This document shows, one piece after another, positions 19,556 to 27,803 of a stretch of 64,000 nucleotides of DNA. Source of the stretch: Spirochaetales bacterium. Its GTDB lineage: Bacteria > Spirochaetota > Spirochaetia > Sphaerochaetales > Sphaerochaetaceae. The position numbers and the translations under genes are program-made. Below the pieces are notes generated by a model. That model had not been told where the DNA came from, made no database searches, and saw nothing but the letters and a program-made list of their open reading frames with translations. The first letter of the stretch is position 1. Every line of letters begins with the position of its first letter. The DNA is taken from NCBI GenBank assembly GCA_028722305.1, contig JAQYHB010000056.1, positions 1-64,000 on the forward strand, given 5' to 3'.

Positions 19556-19811
19556 CATCACCGCAGCTCAGCAGATGGGGCGTGCCGTCCCCGACAGCCT
19601 GCTGGTCCTCGGATTCGACAACCGCGAGTTCTCCGCCTTCTGGCCGGTCCCCATCTCCACCTTCAAGCCACCGCTCGAGCAGATGGGCCAGCTCGGCATG
19701 CAGCTTCTGCTTGGACAGATCCAGAATCCCGACCGTCCCCTACAGGGCGAGGTGGTGAAGATGCCCGCATCCCTGATCATCCGGAAAAGCACCTGTAGGC
19801 CGATTGTCTAG
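19548..19811 (+). pseudogene. 5'-truncated LacI-family regulator, C-terminal fragment
   Basis: The last 87 codons of a LacI/GalR repressor remain: AGAITAAQQMGRAVPDSLLV, LGFDNREFSAFW, PISTFKPPLEQMGQLGMQLL and a terminal PASLIIRKST. These are the end of the sugar-binding domain. The DNA-binding helix-turn-helix and most of the ligand domain are gone, so it cannot act as a repressor. Its 5' edge abuts the truncated GH31 gene, consistent with loss of a divergent promoter region and both gene starts in one deletion. Confidence 0.85.
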
Positions 19812-19841
19812 AAAAAAGTCCGGCTCCCTGAGGAACCGGAC
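19812..19841 (-). terminator. Terminator of the gltX-glyS-tyrS operon
   Basis: Minus-strand hairpin with outer arms GTCCGG / CCGGAC and inner GGTTCC pairing, followed by TTTTTT. It begins about 25 bases after the tyrS stop. Confidence 0.85.
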
Positions 19842-19866
19842 CATATTGCAGAGGAACAACTCTCTC

Positions 19867-21117
19867 TTATTCCACAACGACACGGAAAAACCGCTTCTTG
19901 CCGGCCTTCAGGATCAACTCGCCCTGTGCGTCCAAGCTGTCGCTCTTGATGACCGCCTTGAAGTCGTCAATCTTCTTGTCGTTGACCACAGCTCCACCCT
20001 GCTGGACAAGACGTCTCGCCTCGCTGTTGGTCTTTGCCAAGCCAGTCATGACAAACAGTTCGAGGACTGGAATGCCGGCCTCCAGCTTCGCTTTTTCGAC
20101 AGTCAGGCTGGGCATGCCGTCGCGGTTTCCGCTGCCCCCGCTGACGAACATCGCTTTGGCGGCGTCACGGGCCTTGACTGCCTCTTCCTCGCCATGGGCG
20201 ATCTTGGTCTGCTCGAAGGCAAGCTTTTCCTTGGCGGCGTTGATGTCGACATGCTCGCCCTCGTACTCGTGGATCTCGTCAAGGCTCATGAAGGTGAACA
20301 GCTTCATGAACTTGACCACGTCGGCGTCAGGGACGTTCCTCCAGTACTGGTAGTAGTCGTAGACGCTGAACATATCCTTGTCCAAGAAGACGGCGCCGCT
20401 TTCGCTCTTGCCCATCTTCTTGCCATCGGCGCGCATGACCAGGTTGAAGGTAAGACCGTAGCACTGGGGCCCCTGCATGCGCTGGATCAGGTCGATGCCG
20501 GCGGTGATGTTGCCCCACTGGTCGGCGCCGCCGATCTGAAGCCTGCAGCCAGTCTTCTGATTCAGCATGTAGTAGTCATAGCTCTGCAGCAACTGGTAGT
20601 TGAACTCAAGGAACGACAAGCCACGCTCCAAGCGTTGCTTGGTTCCCTCGTAGGTCAGCATCTTGTTGACCGAGAAGTAACGGCCGATCTCACGCAGGAA
20701 CTTGATGTAGTTCAGGTCAACCAGCCAATCGGCGTTGTTCATCATCACTGCCTTGCCTACCCCCTTGGGCGGGTTGGCGGAGAAATCGACCACCGTACCG
20801 AGCTGGTTCTTGATATGCCTCACATTCTCGGCGATCTGCTCCTCGGGAAGCAGCTTGCGCATCTCGGTCTTGCCCGAAGGATCGCCGATCATGCCGGTAC
20901 CTCCGCCCACCAAGGCGATGGGGTTGTGGCCGGCAAGTTGCAGGTGGTGCATCGCGAAGAAGGGAACCATGTGGCCGATGTGCAGCGAGGGTCCGGTCGG
21001 ATCCACGCCCACATAAAAGGTCACCGGTCCTTTGTCCATCAGCTCCGACAGGCCATCGAAATCGGTGCAGTTGTTGACGAACCCACGGTCCATCAGCGTC
21101 TGAATCGCGTTATTCAT
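19867..21117 (-). CDS. tyrS: Tyrosyl-tRNA synthetase
   Basis: TyrS charges tRNA-Tyr. The 416-residue class I enzyme has YVGVDPTGPSLHIGHMVP (HIGH motif), the tyrosine-binding SYDYYMLNQKTGCRLQIGGADQ region reduced here to its core QIGGADQWGN, and the KMSKS loop as KMGKSESG. A C-terminal S4 RNA-binding domain is present (ELFVMTGLAKTNSEARRLVQ). Its ATG begins two bases after the glyS stop, so it is translationally coupled as the last gene of a three-synthetase operon. Confidence 0.96.
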   Translation of the reverse strand: MNNAIQTLMDRGFVNNCTDFDGLSELMDKGPVTFYVGVDPTGPSLHIGHMVPFFAMHHLQLAGHNPIALVGGGTGMIGDPSGKTEMRKLLPEEQIAENVRHIKNQLGTVVDFSANPPKGVGKAVMMNNADWLVDLNYIKFLREIGRYFSVNKMLTYEGTKQRLERGLSFLEFNYQLLQSYDYYMLNQKTGCRLQIGGADQWGNITAGIDLIQRMQGPQCYGLTFNLVMRADGKKMGKSESGAVFLDKDMFSVYDYYQYWRNVPDADVVKFMKLFTFMSLDEIHEYEGEHVDINAAKEKLAFEQTKIAHGEEEAVKARDAAKAMFVSGGSGNRDGMPSLTVEKAKLEAGIPVLELFVMTGLAKTNSEARRLVQQGGAVVNDKKIDDFKAVIKSDSLDAQGELILKAGKKRFFRVVVE

Positions 21118-21119
21118 CC

Positions 21120-22445
21120 TTATACCCTCTTGTATTCCTTGTTTGCCTTGCGGATCTCGCTGACAATCTCGCTGACAGGAATGCGCTTCTGCTCCATGCT
21201 GTCACGGAAGCGGAGCGTCACGGTGTTGTCTTTCAGCGTATCGTAGTCGACGGTCACGCAGTACGGAGTACCAACCTCATCCTGACGGCGATACCGGCGG
21301 CCGATGGCGCCACTGACATCGAAGTCGGTGGTAAAATCCTCGCGCAGGTCGTGCTCGACCTTGCTGGCGTACTCGGCAAGACCGTCCTTCTTCATCAGCG
21401 GCAGGACAGCGACCATGATCGGGGCGATATTGGGATGGAAATGCAGCACGACGCGGCTGTCGCCCCCCTCAAGCTGCTGCTCCTCGTAGGCGTCGGACAG
21501 CGCCATCAGCACGTTACGGGTCAGGCCCGCGGAAGTCTCGACGACATAGGGGATGTAGCGGCTGTTGTCGGCCGGATCAAGATAGGTCATATCCTTGCCG
21601 CTGAACTTCTGGTGCTGGGTCAAATCGTAGTCCGTACGGCTGTGGACGCCCTCAAGCTCCTGCCATCCCATCGGGAACAGATACTGGATGTCATAGGCAT
21701 CCTTGGCGTAGAAGGCCAGTTCGTCCGGTCCGTGCTGGTGCCAGCGCAGATGGTCCATGCGGATACCCATCTTGTCGTAGAACTTCATGCGCTGCTCTCT
21801 CCAGTAGGGGAACCACTTCTCGTCGGTGCCCGGCTTGCAGAACCACTGCATCTCCATCTGCTCGAACTCGCAGGAGCGGAAGATGAAGTTCTTCGTGGTG
21901 ATCTCGTTGCGGAAGCTCTTGCCGACCTGGGCGATGCCGAAGGGAACCTTCATGCGGCAGGACTGGACGACATTCTTGAAGTTGACGTAGATACCCTGGG
22001 CGGTCTCCGGCCTCAGATAGACCACGGAGCTGTCATCCTGGGTCGGACCGATATGGGTCGTGAACATCAGGTTGAAGTTGCGCGGAGCGGTGAACGTGTC
22101 CTTGTTGCCGCAGTTCGGGCAGGGTCCGTTCAGGTCGATCTGGTCAGCTCTGAACCGGGCATGGCAGACCTTGCAGTCCACCATCGGGTCGGTGAAGTTG
22201 GAAACATGCCCACTCGCCTTCCAAACGGTGCTGTTCATCAGGATCGATGCGTCGATACCGACGATGTTGTCGTGCAGCTGGGTCATCTCCTTCCACCACA
22301 TGTCGCGGATGTTGTTCTTCAACGCGACGCCCAGCGGGCCGTAGTCATAGGCGCCATTCAGTCCACCGTAAATCTCGCTGGACTGAAAAATGAAACCACG
22401 CCGCTTGCACAGCGAGACAATCTTATCCAATGTCACTTCTGCCAT
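21120..22445 (-). CDS. glyS: Glycyl-tRNA synthetase, single-chain (alpha2) type
   Basis: This class II synthetase charges tRNA-Gly. The 441-residue protein is the archaeal/eukaryotic-like homodimeric form, not the split alpha/beta form of many bacteria. Visible are LCKRRGFIFQSSEIYGGLNG, YDYGPLGVALKNNI, a Cys4 zinc site (CKVCHARF and CPNCGNKD), LRPETAQGIYVNFKNV, FRNEI and the anticodon-binding C-terminal domain. It lies 24 bases after gltX with an AAGGA-rich leader. Confidence 0.95.
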   Translation of the reverse strand: MAEVTLDKIVSLCKRRGFIFQSSEIYGGLNGAYDYGPLGVALKNNIRDMWWKEMTQLHDNIVGIDASILMNSTVWKASGHVSNFTDPMVDCKVCHARFRADQIDLNGPCPNCGNKDTFTAPRNFNLMFTTHIGPTQDDSSVVYLRPETAQGIYVNFKNVVQSCRMKVPFGIAQVGKSFRNEITTKNFIFRSCEFEQMEMQWFCKPGTDEKWFPYWREQRMKFYDKMGIRMDHLRWHQHGPDELAFYAKDAYDIQYLFPMGWQELEGVHSRTDYDLTQHQKFSGKDMTYLDPADNSRYIPYVVETSAGLTRNVLMALSDAYEEQQLEGGDSRVVLHFHPNIAPIMVAVLPLMKKDGLAEYASKVEHDLREDFTTDFDVSGAIGRRYRRQDEVGTPYCVTVDYDTLKDNTVTLRFRDSMEQKRIPVSEIVSEIRKANKEYKRV

Positions 22446-22469
22446 ACTCGTATTTCCTTATCCTTTTCG

Positions 22470-23957
22470 TTAGTTTTTTGTCGCTTCGTGCAGAAAATCC
22501 AGAGCCTTCTGGAGTCTTGCACGCGTCTGTTCCTCACCCAGTAGCTTGATCGAGTCAAACAGCGGCAGGCTGACCTGGCTACCCGTCAAGGCAACACGAA
22601 TCGGCATGAAGACGCCATTGACCTTGATGCCAAGCCTGGCGGCCAGCTCGCAGAGCCGGGCCTCGATCTCTTCGCTCGGCTTCTTTTCCTCCAGCCCCTT
22701 CTCCAGGATCCGGGAACCCTCTTCCAACGCCTTGACGGTCGTGCCCAAGTCAGTCTTCTTGTCGCAGAAGAGCGCAGCATCGCTGTAGGCTACCTCCTGG
22801 AACAGGAAGCGGGAAAGCTCCACAACGTCGCTCAGCAGCCTCATGCGCTCCTTGACCACCGGCACCAGGATGTCCAGCTTCTTCTGCTGTTCCTCGGTCG
22901 GGGGATTGCTGAAGAAGCCGGCTTTCTCCAGGTAAGGAGCGAGCAATTCCTTCAGCCGCGCGTCATCGCATTGGCGGATGTACTGGCCGTTGAACCAGTC
23001 GAGCTTCTTATAGTCGAAAACCCCGCTGGACTTGTTGATCTTGTGCATGTCGAACAGCTTCTCCAGCTCTTCCCTGCTGAAGAACTGCTTCTGCCCGTCA
23101 TAGCTCCAGCCGACCAGACTGACGTAGTTCATGATCGCCTCGGGCAGATAGCCCTTCTCGCGGAACTCACGGACACTGGTCGATCCATGGCGTTTGCTCA
23201 GCTTTTGTCCGTCCTTGCCCAGCACCATGGGAAGATGGCAGTAGACCGGAGGCTCCCAGCCGAACGCCTGGTAGAGCAACACGTGGAGCGGACCGGAGGG
23301 AATCCACTCCTGGGCACGCATGATATGGGTGATCCGCATCAGATGGTCGTCGATGACATTGGCCAGATGGTAGGTGGGGAACCCATCGCTCTTGAGCAGG
23401 ATCGGATCAGGCGAGACATCGCGGTTGCGGCGGGTGATGTCACCCATCAGCACATCGTGGAAGGTGGTCTTGCCTTCGGTCGGGACAATCAGGCGGATGA
23501 CCGGCTTGATTCCCTTTGCAAGCGCCTCTTCCTTCTCGGCCTCGGAAATATGCAGGCAATGGCGGTCATAGCCCTGATACTGGCTGTGGCTCTCCTCCTG
23601 CTCCTTGCGCAGTGCCTCCAGACGCTCCGGTGTGCAGTAACAGTAGTAAGCCTTGCCCATCTCGACCAGCTTCTTCGCATACTCCTGATAGATCGCGGTG
23701 CGTTCGCTCTGGACATACGGTCCGTAGGGGCCACCGACAACCGGTCCCTCATCCCACTTGATGCCCAGCCAATCCAAGGTATCGTAGAGATCCTGGACAT
23801 ATGCCTCGCTATAGCGCGTGCGGTCGGTATCCTCGATGCGAAGGATGAACTTACCTCCGTTGGCACGTGCGAAAAAATAGTTGAACAGCGCGGTCCTCAC
23901 CCCACCGATATGTTGGAATCCGGTTGGTGAAGGCGCGTAACGTACACGAACTTCCAT
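22470..23957 (-). CDS. gltX: Glutamyl-tRNA synthetase
   Basis: GltX charges tRNA-Glu, and in organisms with GatCAB also tRNA-Gln. The 495-residue protein starts MEVRVRYAPSPTGFQHIGG (HIGH-like motif). It has FLRIEDTDR-like FILRIEDTDRTRYSE and KMSKS as KLSKRHGST. It is the discriminating bacterial length with a C-terminal anticodon domain. GGAG lies 12 bases before ATG, at the far end of useful spacing. First gene of the gltX-glyS-tyrS operon. Confidence 0.96.
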   Translation of the reverse strand: MEVRVRYAPSPTGFQHIGGVRTALFNYFFARANGGKFILRIEDTDRTRYSEAYVQDLYDTLDWLGIKWDEGPVVGGPYGPYVQSERTAIYQEYAKKLVEMGKAYYCYCTPERLEALRKEQEESHSQYQGYDRHCLHISEAEKEEALAKGIKPVIRLIVPTEGKTTFHDVLMGDITRRNRDVSPDPILLKSDGFPTYHLANVIDDHLMRITHIMRAQEWIPSGPLHVLLYQAFGWEPPVYCHLPMVLGKDGQKLSKRHGSTSVREFREKGYLPEAIMNYVSLVGWSYDGQKQFFSREELEKLFDMHKINKSSGVFDYKKLDWFNGQYIRQCDDARLKELLAPYLEKAGFFSNPPTEEQQKKLDILVPVVKERMRLLSDVVELSRFLFQEVAYSDAALFCDKKTDLGTTVKALEEGSRILEKGLEEKKPSEEIEARLCELAARLGIKVNGVFMPIRVALTGSQVSLPLFDSIKLLGEEQTRARLQKALDFLHEATKN

Positions 23958-23986
23958 AACAAACGCATGCTCCTGTCAATGAGGTA

Positions 23987-24015
23987 GTTGTACCCCAAAT
24001 AATCCATTCAATCAA
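23987..24015 (-). promoter_or_regulatory. Promoter of the gltX-glyS-tyrS operon
   Basis: Minus strand TTGATT (24010-24015), 17 bases, TACAAC (23987-23992). It leaves a leader of roughly 23 bases before gltX and lies in the only gap between the hydrolase gene and gltX. Confidence 0.6.
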
Positions 24016-24021
24016 CAAGCC

Positions 24022-24870
24022 TTAGGCGTCCAACCAAGAGACCACGTAGGCCATCGCCTCGTCCTCGGCCTTCGGATCGGGATCGTACATCGAAAAATGG
24101 GTCGCACCCTTCACTTCGACACACTCGTTGTAGCCCAGGCGTTTCTTCTCCAGGAAGATGGTCTTGCAGCCCGGGCCCACCAAGGCGTCCTTGCCACTGG
24201 CAACCAACCGGGTGTTCGCCTTCAGGGAGGGGAGCAAGGAAATCGCCTCCTGTTGGTAGGCATACATCTCCAGCATCTGTTTCGGATAGAGCCACGAGAA
24301 GTATTCCTCGCCAAGCTTCGCGTCATCGCAGGGGGCGTTCTCGTAGTGCAGATGATAGCTGGGGTCGGAATGCCACTCAACCCTTACCGGCTCCCGCATG
24401 CCCTCCAGCCGCTCGATGAACCGAGGATCCTCAAAAGCCCGTACCTCCAACGCAGGGGCGAGCAACACCAGACGGCTGACGTGATACTGGTGGGCCAGCT
24501 TGATTGCGGTCAGGCCACCCATCGAATGTCCGACCAGATAGACGATCTGGTAGCGGGAGCGGACAGCCTTGTAGCAGTTCTCGGCGCTCCGATACCAGTC
24601 CACCCTTCCCGTCTGCTGGAAATCGGCGCCACTGGTGCCGCAACCCGGCTCGCGCGGACAGAAGACATCGTAGCCTCGGTCGAACAAGTCATCCCCGGGA
24701 CGGACCAGCTCCCCGGGGTAGCCGCCATAGCCGGCGCAGAGCACGACAGCGATGTCGCTCTTGTCCGGGTGGACCATCTGCCACGGCCGGGCGGCCGAAA
24801 GCACAGGAGCCTTGTCCCGATAACACCCTTCGTTCCAGTCAGGAACCTCATAGGAAATGTGGAGATGCAT
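24022..24870 (-). CDS. Alpha/beta hydrolase (lysophospholipase/carboxylesterase-like)
   Basis: The 282-residue protein has the alpha/beta hydrolase fold. The nucleophile elbow is GHSMGG (Ser116), the likely acid lies in SGKDALVGPG, and the His is in GATHFSMY near residue 261. An oxyanion region AGYGGYPGE follows the second strand. Such enzymes cleave esters of lipids or small acids. It has no signal peptide, so it acts in the cytoplasm. It is the last gene of a four-gene run with a RloA-like ATPase, a RloB-like protein and a membrane LuxR regulator, nine bases after the latter with GAAGGA before its ATG. Co-transcription suggests, but does not prove, a role with that system. Confidence 0.85.
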   Translation of the reverse strand: MHLHISYEVPDWNEGCYRDKAPVLSAARPWQMVHPDKSDIAVVLCAGYGGYPGELVRPGDDLFDRGYDVFCPREPGCGTSGADFQQTGRVDWYRSAENCYKAVRSRYQIVYLVGHSMGGLTAIKLAHQYHVSRLVLLAPALEVRAFEDPRFIERLEGMREPVRVEWHSDPSYHLHYENAPCDDAKLGEEYFSWLYPKQMLEMYAYQQEAISLLPSLKANTRLVASGKDALVGPGCKTIFLEKKRLGYNECVEVKGATHFSMYDPDPKAEDEAMAYVVSWLDA

Positions 24871-24879
24871 AGGATTCCT

Positions 24880-25770
24880 TCACCAGGATTGCTTGAGCAG
24901 ATTGAGCAGGTCGATTCTGCTGCGGACCTTGGTCTTCGCGAAAATATTGGCGACGTGGTTGTTCACCGTGTTGACGCTGATGTTCAGCTGGCTGGCGATT
25001 TCCTTGTTGGTCTGGCCCTGCCGGATCAGCTGTATGACGGCGAACTCGCGTTCGGTGATATGGTATTCAGCCAAATCCTCCAACGTTGTCTCGTGGGGAG
25101 CCGCCTGCTGCTTCTGCGTCAGATGGAAATGGATGAAGAGGTAGACCATCATGGTGATAGAGAAGGCAAGGAAGTAAATCCCGCACATCAGCCCTTTCAG
25201 GAAAGGGAAAATCAAGGTCAGGGCGATGGCCGGCAACATCACCGCTCCAACAATGATCTCGGTGATGCAGACCAGACGGATTCCCCGCTCGCTGATGGAT
25301 TCCAGGTTCCGCAGGAGCACGATGAAGCAGAAAGCGAGATCGAAAACGAAGAGCACCTCAAGCAACGTCGTGTAGAACGTGTTCATGGTAACCAGCCAGA
25401 AAATCCCCACCACCCCGTCCAGCGCGCTCAGGCAGAGGAAGAAAGTCTTGGAAGGGTTCCTCCAGGGAATCGCGATCACGCTGCAGGTGAAATAGGGAAT
25501 GAAACTGGTCAGGAAAACCACGTTCCCCAGCATGACCGAGCCGATGATGACCGAGAGGACCCGATAGGCGAGTCCTCCCTCGTTCATCACCAGCACCATC
25601 AGACGTTCCAGCAACAGGAGTATGATGCAAGCCAGGCACGAGCTCAGGCAGGCAATCAGATAGCTGACCCATTTCTGGACTCTTTGCAACTGATACACAA
25701 TCGCCAAGGCAAGGCTCATGCAGCCTATACCGAAGGCGAAAATGTATACGATCAGAGTAGCGGCATCCAC
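24880..25770 (-). CDS. Membrane-bound LuxR-family transcription regulator
   Basis: The 296-residue protein has about seven hydrophobic segments in its first 215 residues (e.g. TLIVYIFAFGIGCMSLALAI, YLIACLSSCLACIILLLL, GLMCGIYFLAFSITMMVYLF). A cytoplasmic LuxR helix-turn-helix follows: ITEREFAVIQLI, TNKEIASQLNISVNTVNNHV, IFAKTKVRSRIDLLNLL. There is no receiver or autoinducer domain, so signals are presumably sensed by the membrane part. It starts three bases after the RloB-like stop. A membrane LuxR inside an apparent defence operon could control the operon or respond to envelope stress; its target is unknown. Confidence 0.85.
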   Translation of the reverse strand: MDAATLIVYIFAFGIGCMSLALAIVYQLQRVQKWVSYLIACLSSCLACIILLLLERLMVLVMNEGGLAYRVLSVIIGSVMLGNVVFLTSFIPYFTCSVIAIPWRNPSKTFFLCLSALDGVVGIFWLVTMNTFYTTLLEVLFVFDLAFCFIVLLRNLESISERGIRLVCITEIIVGAVMLPAIALTLIFPFLKGLMCGIYFLAFSITMMVYLFIHFHLTQKQQAAPHETTLEDLAEYHITEREFAVIQLIRQGQTNKEIASQLNISVNTVNNHVANIFAKTKVRSRIDLLNLLKQSW

Positions 25771-25773
25771 AGC

Positions 25774-26409
25774 TCAGTGCCGTCCCAGCTGCCTCTGGTT
25801 GTGCGTGATGTCGGCCTTGCCACAGACACGGGTGATGTCGTTGACCAACTGCACCATGTTGGTAGCCTCCAGACCAGTCTTCACGCTGGCAAGCGTGTTG
25901 TACAGGCTCGCCCCGTTGGCAGCCTTGCTGAGAGACGGGAACAGACTGATGTGGAAGGCGATCCCATCGGTCAGGAAGTACTGGGCGGTGGAAGCGTAGC
26001 CCGGCACCACCTTGCCCATCGCCTGCTCGAAGGCATCCTTGTCGGCGACAAAAGCCCGAGGCGTCTGGAAATGGAGCAGGTACCACAGCGACTGGCTGGG
26101 ATTGTTCCACCCAAGGTTCACCTTTTTCTGAGCGGCGAAGGGCTGCTCGGCCTTCACCTGCTCGGCGCTCAGGTTGAAGTCGGCGAAATCGAAGACAGCC
26201 CAGGCATCGCTGAAGCCACCCTTGTTCCGCATGCGCGCCACTTTAGCGATGAAGTCGTGCAGGTCCTTGGCGCCCAGGACGGTATCCACATTCATGTTCG
26301 CGTAACGGCAATCCTTGCGCATCTGCGAGAAGAAAAGCGCGTTCGCCTCGTTGGCCGTCACGACCAGAATCGTCTCATTCGGATTTCTCGTGAGTTTCTT
26401 GCGTGCCAT
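25774..26409 (-). CDS. Divergent RloB-like (AbiLii-like) protein
   Basis: The 211-residue protein follows a RloA-like ATPase by two bases and has the RloB layout. It begins with a beta strand ILVVTANEAN (residues 14-23), has AVFDFADF at 71-78 and WNNPSQSLWYLLHF at 101-114. In ordinary RloB proteins the matching stretches read roughly cEGekTE, vFDxDD and NPxFExWlLLHF and are thought to form a TOPRIM-like nuclease centre. Here several acidic positions are replaced (DxD became DFAD with Ala at the middle Asp, and the Glu of NPxFE is missing). RloB/AbiLii pairs with RloA/AbiLi in abortive phage defence. Homology is inferred by eye; the altered centre may mean a changed activity or a structural role. 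Confidence 0.7.
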   Translation of the reverse strand: MARKKLTRNPNETILVVTANEANALFFSQMRKDCRYANMNVDTVLGAKDLHDFIAKVARMRNKGGFSDAWAVFDFADFNLSAEQVKAEQPFAAQKKVNLGWNNPSQSLWYLLHFQTPRAFVADKDAFEQAMGKVVPGYASTAQYFLTDGIAFHISLFPSLSKAANGASLYNTLASVKTGLEATNMVQLVNDITRVCGKADITHNQRQLGRH

Positions 26410-26411
26410 GA

Positions 26412-27662
26412 TCAGACCTCCTTGTCAGACGCGTCGACGAACGTGAACTCGCTCAAGAGCGGCAGGGCGCCGAAGGCACCAGCCATGTACTGGGCCTGGG
26501 TCTTGTCCTTGCTTCGGGAGAACTTGTAGTTGGCGAGCGAGAAGTAGACGGTCGAGCTCTCGCTGCTCTTCTCGGCGAAGTAGACGCCGTCGCGGCGCAA
26601 CAGACCGGACTTCAGCAGGCTCGGGTTGCAGTCGACCACCAGCATCTGGCTCCCGAAGCCGCGGTTGCAGGTCTCGAAGATCTCGACGATATGGGCAAGC
26701 ACGTAGGGGTGCAGCAACATGCCGAAGTCATCGATGACCAGCGTGCGGCCGACGGTGAAGCTCTCGAAGAAGGCGATACCCATCAGGCACAGACGGCGAA
26801 GCGAGAGGCTTTCGGTGCTGAAGTAGGAGGCATAGTGCTGGGTCACATTGGTATGGATGAAAATCACACGGCCGTTCTGGACGCGGACGTCACGGATGTC
26901 GGTGATATCCAAGGCCCACAGGAAGTTCTTCAGCTGCTCGACCCAGTCCTTGTGCGCCTCGATCATGTCGGCCAGGTACTTCTCGGAGGCCTGGGAGACG
27001 CCCATCGGCAGGATATGGAGGTTGAAATCGACCCAGTGGTACAGCATGCCGCTGGTCTCTCCACCCTTGTGGGCGCTCGCGGAGAGGAACGAATGCTGCG
27101 CGTCCAGCTTTCCTACCAGGCGTTTCTTCTCGCCACGGTACATCTTGCCCCAGCGGTACTTGTAGGTGACATCGGCATCGTCATCGGCCAGCAGTGAGGC
27201 GTCGTCGAGCTTTCTCTCGAACATCAGCTTCTTGCTGCGCCCGATGATGTGGTAGAGCGTCTCCTCGTAAATCTTCTTGTACGAGGCCTTCAGCGTGTAG
27301 ACGCCGATGACCGAGTCATCATTGCCCGTACCCTTGTCCAGCACCACGCGCAGGTTGATGGTGGCCGGCTCGATCTTGCTCTGAGGATCGTACTGGAACG
27401 CCGTACCGGCGAGGATCCTCAGCGGATTCTCCGCGTCGTCAGCCGCGGTGATGATGAACTTCAGCGCCTCGAGAGCTCTGATGAACGTGCTCTTGCCCGC
27501 TCCGTTCGGCCCGATGATCGCCGCCGTGCGGATCAGGTTGAGCTTGTCGTTGACTGCGACTACTTTCGAAGCGTCCAACCGTCCGTCACGAACAGCCTCA
27601 AACGAAATCGTCTGAGGCTCCTTGACCGACTTGAAGTTGGCGATTGTCATGTCAATAAGCAT
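26412..27662 (-). CDS. RloA-like (AbiLi-like) AAA-type ATPase
   Basis: This 416-residue ABC/SMC-type ATPase begins MLIDMTIANFKSVKEPQTIS, the standard opening of RloA/OLD-like defence ATPases. Walker A is GPNGAGKST (residues 51-59). A signature-like LSLRRL precedes Walker B LVIDDFGMLLHP near residue 310. The usual catalytic Glu after the Walker B Asp is Asp here. The start at 27662 is set by AGGAGG five bases upstream. It leads a four-gene operon with its own TATAAT promoter. Together with the next gene it resembles AbiL-type abortive infection pairs, but the accessory genes are unusual. Confidence 0.8.
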   Translation of the reverse strand: MLIDMTIANFKSVKEPQTISFEAVRDGRLDASKVVAVNDKLNLIRTAAIIGPNGAGKSTFIRALEALKFIITAADDAENPLRILAGTAFQYDPQSKIEPATINLRVVLDKGTGNDDSVIGVYTLKASYKKIYEETLYHIIGRSKKLMFERKLDDASLLADDDADVTYKYRWGKMYRGEKKRLVGKLDAQHSFLSASAHKGGETSGMLYHWVDFNLHILPMGVSQASEKYLADMIEAHKDWVEQLKNFLWALDITDIRDVRVQNGRVIFIHTNVTQHYASYFSTESLSLRRLCLMGIAFFESFTVGRTLVIDDFGMLLHPYVLAHIVEIFETCNRGFGSQMLVVDCNPSLLKSGLLRRDGVYFAEKSSESSTVYFSLANYKFSRSKDKTQAQYMAGAFGALPLLSEFTFVDASDKEV

Positions 27663-27720
27663 GCACACCTCCTAGAAAGGGACAGGGTCTCCCTCTGGGA
27701 AACCCGGTTTCATTGGGCTA

Positions 27721-27749
27721 ATTATATCCAGCCTTACCTGAAAGTAAAA
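27721..27749 (-). promoter_or_regulatory. Promoter of the RloAB-LuxR-hydrolase operon
   Basis: Perfect TATAAT on the minus strand (27721-27726), 17 bases from TTTTAC (27744-27749). The leader of about 50 bases ends with AGGAGG. The region is clearly AT-richer than the flanking genes. Confidence 0.65.
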
Positions 27750-27776
27750 GCAATTTTGCCCAACTTTTGTTACAGC

Positions 27777-27803
27777 AGGCTATCATTTTTCGTTTGATAG
27801 CCT
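27777..27803 (-). terminator. Stem-loop at the cobO stop, possible terminator
   Basis: AGGCTATCA and TGATAGCCT pair over a 9-base loop. The cobO stop codon lies in one arm. On the minus strand there is no T run, so termination would be weak; it may instead stabilise the 3' end. Confidence 0.45.

Noticed and set aside
24097-26529. An 810-codon plus-strand open frame across the hydrolase, LuxR and RloB-like genes
   Set aside because: It spans three recognisable minus-strand genes and has no SD or domain.
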